The notes under the pieces: generated by a model
Databases searched by the model: none
What the model saw: only the letters and a program-made list of their open reading frames with translations
What the model was told of the DNA's origin: nothing
In this document: one piece after another, positions 29,126-34,161 of the stretch
How the letters are laid out: every line of letters begins with the position of its first letter
Numbering within the stretch: the first letter of the stretch is position 1
Source: a virus
Virus record (IMG/VR): IMGVR_UViG_3300043411_001016
Location: 1-34,161 of that record
Length of the DNA stretch: 34,161 nt
Direction: 5' to 3' (one strand)
Program-made: the position numbers and the translations under genes

Positions 29126-29443
29126 ATGGGGACCGTTCAGTTTGTTGGTCGCTATGGAATATTGAACCGGAAGATCTTTTCGATTGGACTTCGTCATGAT
29201 CGTGTTCGGCAGTCTTTACCTGTATACTCTAAAAAAGGAAATATGAAAATAGACGGAGCAAAAGCAGCATATCTTTCTTTGAACTACGACGACCGCGCGG
29301 TGTTCAGGAAACGAGTGAATCAGGATTCAGTTTTCGGACGGGTTCCTGTTCCTGAAGAAGACGAAGAGGATCTCGAGGAGCAGTTCATGATTCAACAATT
29401 GATGCTGAAGATCGGTGTGTATAGCAAACATACTATAACATAA
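29126..29443 (+). CDS. Hypothetical protein with acidic C-terminus
   Basis: 105 residues from ATG 29126, preceded by TTTTTTT. A start at ATG 29242, MKIDGAKAAYLSLNYDDRAV, with AAAAAAGGAAAT before it, would give 66 residues. The end contains EEDEEDLEEQFMIQQLMLKI, an acidic helix. No TGA and few glycines. No family recognised. Confidence 0.6.
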   Translation: MGTVQFVGRYGILNRKIFSIGLRHDRVRQSLPVYSKKGNMKIDGAKAAYLSLNYDDRAVFRKRVNQDSVFGRVPVPEEDEEDLEEQFMIQQLMLKIGVYSKHTIT

Positions 29444-29464
29444 AATAAAAACAATGTAAGATGA

Positions 29465-29487
29465 ATTGCAAAGAAATCTCTTGCAAT
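29465..29487. other. Perfect inverted repeat in an intergenic gap
   Basis: ATTGCAA (29465-29471) and TTGCAAT (29481-29487) form a perfect 7-base inverted repeat with a 9-base spacer. No T-run follows on the + strand, so it looks more like a protein-binding site than a terminator. Confidence 0.4.
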
Positions 29488-29534
29488 ACGTAAACAAAAA
29501 AGTATAGAGGCGTTGTTTTATTATTTTCAATCGC

Positions 29535-30023
29535 ATGGACAAGGAAACGAAGATACCTGAAAGATGTTTATTCACTCTTGTTGAGTTGAAAAAGAAGTGA
29601 AGACAGTGGACCGCAAAACTTGAATTACGAAATGAATTTGATGAAGTCATCACAAATCAAAGAATCAAGATGACATACAATACTTCTTTATATGTCAATG
29701 AACTTGAAGAAGCGGAACAAGCATATCAGGCTGCGAAGTATAAAAACAACAACAAGCTTCTCGATACGGAAGACGCATGATCTCTTCAGAATGAAGTCAA
29801 ACGCACAAAAGAACGTGTCGATCTTTTGAATAAACGTCTTGCAAATGTGCAAGAGACGAACAAGGATTTTGATTTCAATGCGAAAGTATTGTCACACAAA
29901 ATGAAGTACAAAGAGGAAACCATGATGACGGAAATTGTGTATCATATCGACAAGAAAACCATTGACTGGTTCGATGAATTCTGAATGCAATTGTCTCATT
30001 ACGTCATGATGATTCAAGAATAG
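29535..30023 (+). CDS. Hypothetical coiled-coil protein
   Basis: 162 residues. After a start MDKETKIPERCLFTLVELKK, the region 50-120 is a long heptad-like helix (YVNELEEAEQAYQAAKYKNN onward). The C-terminus (IDKKTIDWFDEFGMQLSHYV) is amphipathic. Three TGA glycines. It may be an oligomeric early protein or a host-factor binder; no family recognised. GTTTTATTATTTTC precedes the start. Confidence 0.7.
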
Positions 30024-30093
30024 TTTTGTCTCTTATTGTTTGTCAGAATAAAAAAAGTTGTGTACATTGATCTTTATATTTATGAATACTCAC

Positions 30094-30294
30094 ATGGCCG
30101 AAGCTCCTGATCTCGAAAAACTTGCAGAAGATTCCTACAATGTTTGGATTGAAAAACTAAAACTTTGACTTCCGTGAAAATTTGAGGAGCCTGAAAATCG
30201 GAGAAAGTTTTTCAAACTTTGATATATACAAGGTGCGCAAGATATTGTGAAGCGTGCGATTTCAGATATAAACAAGAATTCTTTACAATCTTAA
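30094..30294 (+). CDS. Small hypothetical protein
   Basis: 66 residues, MAEAPDLEKLAEDSYNVWIE onward, acidic at the start and basic and helical at the end. Three TGA glycines (KLGLPGKF and KLGYIQG). ATG 30094 is preferred to the in-frame ATG 30082 because CTTTATATTTATG then lies about 20 bases upstream, as for other genes. No motif recognised. Confidence 0.62.
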
Positions 30295-30305
30295 TTTTCA
30301 GTTGC

Positions 30306-30878
30306 ATGACTAAAACACAGTACGATCTGAAGTTTGGTGATCTGACTTCTCTGAAGATAGCAATCAAAGTGAATGAGTGGAAAGTTGTTTCCTGACATCA
30401 CTGTGACTGTGAACACTGCACGGAGAATAAAGACGATGTCATGCAATGTCCAAACTGCAACAGGGAATATACCGAAGAAGATCTTGCTAAAGAAAACAAA
30501 AAAATAATTTTCATAGAATGCGATGCTTCAAGATGTCCATGATGCAAGAAAATGATAGACGCGACCTGAACGTTCCAAAAAAGAATTGATGCGTACAAAG
30601 GGAAGATGAAAAAGACAAAGAAAGATAAACAACGCATTGTACTCACTAAAACATTTGCGAAACCATATTTATTGCTTGATTCAAAAAACAAATCAGATGA
30701 AAACGCGTTTATGAAAATTATGAAACGCGAAATGGTTTTTCAACTTGCGGAATATATGCTTGATTCAAAACGAATGATGAAACATATAAAACATGAAACG
30801 CATTGCGATCAAGATAGGTTCACGTTAGATTTCACGGTGAATTTTAGCAATAATAAAAAAAACAATGACAACCTATAG
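30306..30878 (+). CDS. Zinc-ribbon protein
   Basis: 190 residues. Four cysteine pairs occur: C-D-C and EHC near residues 33-38, CPNCN at 48-52 and CPGCK at 77-81, where the Gly of CPGC is TGA. Each CPxC knuckle is typical of zinc ribbons. The C-terminal half is Lys-rich and helical, likely nucleic-acid binding. Its last 14 bases overlap the next gene. Exact function unknown; a DNA- or RNA-binding early protein is plausible. Confidence 0.68.
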
Positions 30879-31545
30879 ACACCCTGTACTTGGACGAAAA
30901 ACAGGAAAAGGCACTTTGTCCGAGACATGACAACAATTGTATCAAGTATTTGATAGAGAGTTTTTAGTTTATACTTACAATCACACAGAACAAGAACTCC
31001 TAGCCCTCTGATTTGAGGAGGTGAAGGAGGAGAGGAAAATAATAACAATAGCCGAATGGAGGAAGAGGATTTTATTTCCACCACCGCTGATTTGAGAGGA
31101 GGAAGAGAAAGATCAAGATCGAATCGACAACCTGTATAAAGAACTTAGTTGTGATGCAGAGCTTTGACACAAAGAAGGTAATTTATTTCCGAGAATGACA
31201 AATGATTTCTTCCGTCAAGCAATCGAAAAACACATGCCGAAGAGACTGTGTAGGATTATCAAGAGAGGTGATCTGCAAGGGAAAGAGTTTGACTATATTA
31301 TCATTGACGAAAATGTGACAGAAGAGCAGATCAAGGAACTGCAGGAAGAGAAGAAGGAAGAGCGTGCTTGAAATTGGATTGACGCCTGTGTCGATGAGAT
31401 CTTCGAATATCAAAGATGACGACCGAAAGAAAATGAACCTTACTTCGTTAGCGTGAGAAAAATTATTGAAAAACATTTACCGAAGCAGAAGAAAGTGATC
31501 GAGGAGACAATGAGATTGAAAGAGCAAATTGATGCTATGCGATAA
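30865..31545 (+). CDS. Hypothetical acidic helical protein
   Basis: 226 residues, very rich in Glu and Lys. Two related segments each end in a helix with a KHMPKR or KHLPKQ motif (FRQAIEKHMPKRLCRIIK and VRKIIEKHLPKQKKVIEE), suggesting an internal duplication. DYIIIDENVTEEQIKELQEE lies between. Six TGA glycines. It overlaps the preceding gene by 14 bases, indicating coupling. No family recognised. Confidence 0.68.
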
Positions 31546-31572
31546 CATTTTACTTACAACACTTTTTCACTC

Positions 31573-31899
31573 ATGAAACGATTCTCAAAAAAGCAAGTTG
31601 AATGAATCTGACAACCCTTCAATCACTGTGAACTTTGCTGACACGCTCTTTTTGAATGACATGAATGTCGCTGATCGAAGTACAAGTTCAAGCTATATAC
31701 TCCAGTTCAGCGAACAGATATATATAAGATTGTTGACTATAGCAAAATCACTTTGAATCATACTCTGATCAATAGAGATTGAACAATGCTGCTTGTCAAT
31801 CTTCACAAAGACATCGAGTTTGTCAACTGACATGAACTGATCTGAAAGCAGGTAGTCAGGAAAGTAAAGAAGTCTTTATCAAAGAAGTCAAAATGATAA
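31573..31899 (+). CDS. Hypothetical protein with Cys/His cluster
   Basis: 108 residues. FNHCELCGHALFEGHECRG at 16-34 holds a C-x-x-C-G-H and a later H-x-C that may bind zinc. The C-terminus is Lys-rich (KVKKSLSKKSKG). Up to ten TGA glycines in 108 residues, one of the densest uses here; the last two codons are TGA TAA, so in code 25 a glycine precedes the stop. The next gene's ATG (31893) overlaps its end. Confidence 0.65.
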
Positions 31900-32291
31900 A
31901 AGAAAAATCAGTTCAGGAGCAGATCATAAAATCGATCAGGGAAAAATGATTCTATGCTGTGAACGTCAACTCATGATCATTGTTCAAGAAGACTTGAAAG
32001 TTCGTTTACAAGGTCGAACTTGCACCGACGGGAACTCCTGACATATTGGCTTGTATTGACTGAAAGTTTTATGGGATTGAAGTCAAGAAAAACAAAGAAG
32101 AGCTATCGGATCGATTCAGGATCGTCGAGAATTATATCAGGGGATCGAAGGACTTCAAGTCACATGTGCCAGTTGTTCAACAACGAAAAACTGGTGGAGA
32201 TATCGCTGAAGCGTGATGAACATATATTTGCACGTACAGTGTTGAACACTTCCGAAATTGCGTGAATGTTGAAAAAATATATGAAAAATAA
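31893..32291 (+). CDS. VRR-NUC family nuclease
   Basis: 132 residues. It starts MIKEKSVQEQIIKSIREKGF and has the PD-(D/E)xK core: TGTPDILACI with D50, and FYGIEVKK with E63 and K65. VRR-NUC nucleases of phages are usually small, structure-specific enzymes acting on branched DNA such as replication or recombination intermediates, which fits the Sak4-like ATPase in the same region. The core is preceded by a KTGKFVYKV strand. About seven glycines are TGA, including two in a row (EAGGTY). Its start overlaps the previous gene. Confidence 0.85.
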
Positions 32292-32354
32292 TTTTCTTAC
32301 ATAGTCGCACACACCAAACAGATATAAACCCGCTTTATTTTGTAACCGTAAAAC

Positions 32355-32774
32355 ATGAAAGAAGTATCGTTGTCAAATAGCGCATTGGAAAGATTGTTTG
32401 GGATTCTAGTGAATGTCAAGCCTGACGACATGAATGAGTTGAGGGAATTGCACGCCCTCTTCGATGTTCTTGAAGAACCGACAATCTTGTTCGAGGAAAA
32501 AGCAAAACAAATGAGAGAAGAGTGGAATGCTCTTATTCTTGAAAGCAAAAAGACAGAACTGAAGCAAGAGGTCAGAGACGAAGCAACCAAGAAAGCTGAA
32601 CAGATCTGAATTGATTTTGAAGAAATTCACAAATGTAGAGTAACTTTGTTGTTGAACCAAGCAAATGTTGACATTATAAAAAAAGTCATTGAATCGGAAA
32701 TCAAAAACGAGAAAGTCTTCGGAAGAGGTCTTGTCAGAGATGTGAATGAAATCCGAACATCTGTTTGCATATAG
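32355..32774 (+). CDS. Hypothetical helical protein
   Basis: 139 residues, MKEVSLSNSALERLFGILVN then long charged helices (FEEKAKQMREEWNALILESK). It resembles coiled-coil early phage proteins in composition, but no family is recognised. One TGA glycine. The leader TTTATTTTGTAACCGTA (32334-32350) is identical to that before 25423, so both genes may share a regulator or translation signal. It is the last gene before the terminator pair and the terminase operon. Confidence 0.68.
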
Positions 32775-32848
32775 TTGGGGATTCTGTAACACCGTTTCGG
32801 GATACCACACAAAATCCCTTGCACGCGTGGTGTGTGTGCGACAAAACG

Positions 32849-32874
32849 AGAAGGCTTCGGCCTTCTTTTTTTTT
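32849..32874 (+). terminator. Intrinsic terminator with UUCG loop
   Basis: AGAAGGC (32849-32855), TTCG, GCCTTCT (32860-32866), then a run of Ts to 32874. A very stable hairpin that would end the early-region transcript. Confidence 0.95.
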
Positions 32875-32909
32875 ATTGCTTTTTTGTTCAGCATAAGTAT
32901 ATTTTGCAC

Positions 32910-32981
32910 GGGGTCATTTGAAAAGAATATAAAGCACGGAGAAACCTCGACAAAGACTCGTTGCCGCGAGAGAGGTTTTTT
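32910..32981 (+). ncRNA. Candidate small RNA between two terminators
   Basis: TTGCTT (32876-32881) and TATATT (32898-32903) with a 16-base spacer could start a transcript near 32910. It would end at the hairpin at 32943-32981, giving a stable RNA of about 70 bases with no reading frame. Its function, if any, is unknown; the second terminator may simply be a backup. Confidence 0.3.
32943..32981 (+). terminator. Second intrinsic terminator
   Basis: AACCTC (32943-32948) pairs with GAGGTT (32972-32977); an inner CTCG / CGAG pair lengthens the hairpin, and a T-run follows to 32981. Confidence 0.8.
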
Positions 32982-33065
32982 CGTATTGCATTGTTGCGTA
33001 TTTCGTATATGTTCAAAACATTGAAGATGCACACATATTGTCTTTTATAAAATAGTATATATATT

Positions 33066-33701
33066 ATGAAAGGTAAACCAAAAACAGATCGTGTCAGAAC
33101 AGACATTCAAGACCGTGGCGACATGCTGACGAAGTTTGTCGAGGAGATTGGATTTTTCGTACAATATCCCGAAATGTCAAGAAGTCAAATAATATTCGGA
33201 GTGTTCCTTGCTTTGCCGAGGGAAGTTGATAACTGATTGATCAGGAAGGACCTTGCTGAATACCTAGGCGTCACCGATGAAACGCTTGTGAATTGGAAGT
33301 ATAGACTTGATGTTGCAAGGGTTCAGAAGGCAGCGTGCATGCAATTTCTGCAGTCGAATTCAATTACTGAAGTTTTGAACTATTTGAAACTCATGGCCAC
33401 AGGGCAGACAGAGTTCAATCCTGCACCTGCACTGAAACTGTATTTGCAATTTATAGAGGGGCGAAGTGAGAAGATAGGTGTTGAATCAGATCAGCCTGTG
33501 ACTATTGTTTTTGGTGGAGGTACTTCACACTTTGTCAGGAAAGAGGAGGAGGAAGACGAAGACACAAAACCAAAGAACAAGGGAAAATGAGCAGAAAAAG
33601 TGAAGGCAACGGACACAGAGAAAGGAGGCACAGGAACGCAAATGAAGAGGCTTTCATGAAGTAGGAACCTGACATGAAAAACAAAGGCGAAGGCAAAGTA
33701 A
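33066..33701 (+). CDS. terS: Terminase small subunit
   Basis: 211 residues. A helix-turn-helix lies at about 58-77 (LIRKDLAEYLGVTDETLVNW), as in small terminases that recognise the packaging site. A helical middle (AACMQFLQSNSITEVLNYLK) for oligomer formation follows, then IVFGGGTSHFV. The acidic run EEEEDED and a basic tail complete it; such tails bind the large subunit. It ends at TAA 33699-33701 and overlaps the large-subunit start by 28 bases. TGA at about residue 57 (VDNGLI) and several in the tail extend the frame past where the standard code stops it. Confidence 0.87.
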
Positions 33702-34161
33702 TCAACATATATTCCGATCCGCAACCAAGACAGGTTGCTTTTTTCAATTCAACGGCAAAATATCGTTTGTATGGTTGACAGAAAGGCGGTTGAAAATCTC
33801 GGGCGATGCGCTCGGAGGTGTGTCGTCTTGCTATGTCGAACAAGGTCCGTGGCCTTGTGCTGCGTAGGACAACAGACGAAATTCAGGAAAATATGCTGAC
33901 GCCAATTATGTCAGAGATTCCGCCTTCTTTGTACGAATGGAGAGACAAGCGTTGAATCATGAAGTTCAAAGAAACAGGATCGACAGTCAAATTCTGATAT
34001 TGTAGGAACCTGAAGGACGTTCTTCAATACCAGTGAGTTGAGTTTGATTTCATTTGTATTGAAGAGTTGACGCACCGATCTGAACAGGAGTTCAGAATCT
34101 TGATGACGTCTTTGAGAAGTTCAAAGAAGTATGTGAACACAAGCTTCTTCGGTTCCACGAA
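33674..34161 (+). CDS. terL: Terminase large subunit, N-terminal part (continues at base 1)
   Basis: ATG 33674 begins MKNKGEGKVINIYSDPQPRQ; an in-frame TAG at 33662 limits the start. Walker A is LYGGQKGGGKS at residues 32-42, with TGA for Gly35 and for Gly40 just before the catalytic Lys41. VRGLVLRRTTDEIQENM follows, as in terminase ATPases. Residue 89 ends at base 33940, and the frame then runs on through the copy of bases 1-221 to the window end. The full protein is 465 residues. Confidence 0.95.
33941..34161. repeat. Right copy of terminal overlap
   Basis: This is the second copy of bases 1-221, with G at 34037 where base 97 has A. Both copies are in frame within terL, so removing one closes the genome at about 33,940 bp. 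Confidence 0.9.

Larger units (their letters stand above)
32775..33065 (+). other. Non-coding region with two terminators before the packaging genes
   Basis: 291 bases without a convincing gene. The left part (32778-32845) can fold, for example GGGAT (around 32803) with ATCCC and ACCAC with GTGGT. Two intrinsic terminators follow (32849-32874, 32943-32981) with a promoter-like TTGCTT / TATATT pair between them. The last 40 bases before TerS are AT-rich (TTTTATAAAATAGTATATATATT) and may hold the packaging/head promoter. Confidence 0.55.

Noticed and set aside
32778-32845. Folded stretch considered as a tRNA
   Set aside because: There is no anticodon arm, T-arm consensus or acceptor stem of the right spacing.
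1-34161. TGA read as tryptophan (code 4)
   Set aside because: TGA positions match conserved glycines (Walker A, GGNHD, collagen Gly-X-Y) and tryptophan is already coded by TGG at expected sites.

Overview
The window is one complete phage genome, assembled so that its ends overlap. Bases 1-221 recur at 33941-34161 with one mismatch, so the molecule is about 33,940 bp, circular or circularly permuted. The large terminase gene runs off the right end and continues at base 1. In the standard code almost every gene is broken by in-frame TGA codons. If TGA is read as glycine and only TAA/TAG stop, the window becomes a dense set of about 50 genes, nearly all on the + strand. The TGA codons fall on invariant glycines: the terminase Walker A loop, the terminase TNPGGKGHG motif, the GGNHD motif of a metallophosphoesterase, and Gly-X-Y positions of a collagen-like fibre. 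This is translation table 25, known from Absconditabacteria (SR1) and Gracilibacteria (BD1-5), so the phage most likely infects a member of those candidate phyla. All calls below use that code.

Layout. From 33066 round to about 8.6 kb lie packaging and head genes: TerS, TerL, a portal fused to a MuF-like protein, a Mu I-like protease/scaffold, a decoration protein, a Mu T-like major capsid protein, and gp36-like and gpG-like connector/completion proteins. From 8.6 to 13 kb is a non-contractile tail: tail terminator candidate, tail tube, tail assembly chaperone with a -1 frameshift site, and tape measure. From 13 to 20.5 kb are tail tip and adsorption proteins (hub-like protein, fibres, a collagen-like protein with a carbohydrate-binding module, a LamG-like lectin), interrupted by an HNH homing endonuclease. 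From 20.8 to 22.6 kb is lysis: T7-lysozyme-type amidase, a possible cysteine peptidase, and a holin. From 22.6 to 24.2 kb are a small HExxH protein and a metallophosphoesterase.

At 24.3-25.2 kb lies the only minus-strand transcription unit. It has a near-perfect sigma70-type promoter (TTGACA, 17 bp, TATAAT) and encodes a membrane-anchored winged-helix protein resembling the FtsK gamma domain. From 25.4 to 32.8 kb is a + strand early/replication region: Sak4-like ATPase, excisionase-like HTH, a DUF4373-type replication initiator with an internal iteron/AT-rich/palindrome cluster that may be the origin, a VRR-NUC nuclease and many small unknown proteins. I found no integrase, transposase, DNA polymerase, tail sheath or tRNA gene. 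The phage therefore looks like a lytic siphovirus with a Mu-type head module that depends on its host for replication and for the UGA-reading glycine tRNA. Few genes have a recognisable Shine-Dalgarno sequence; a T-rich TTTAT element 15-30 nt before the start is common instead.
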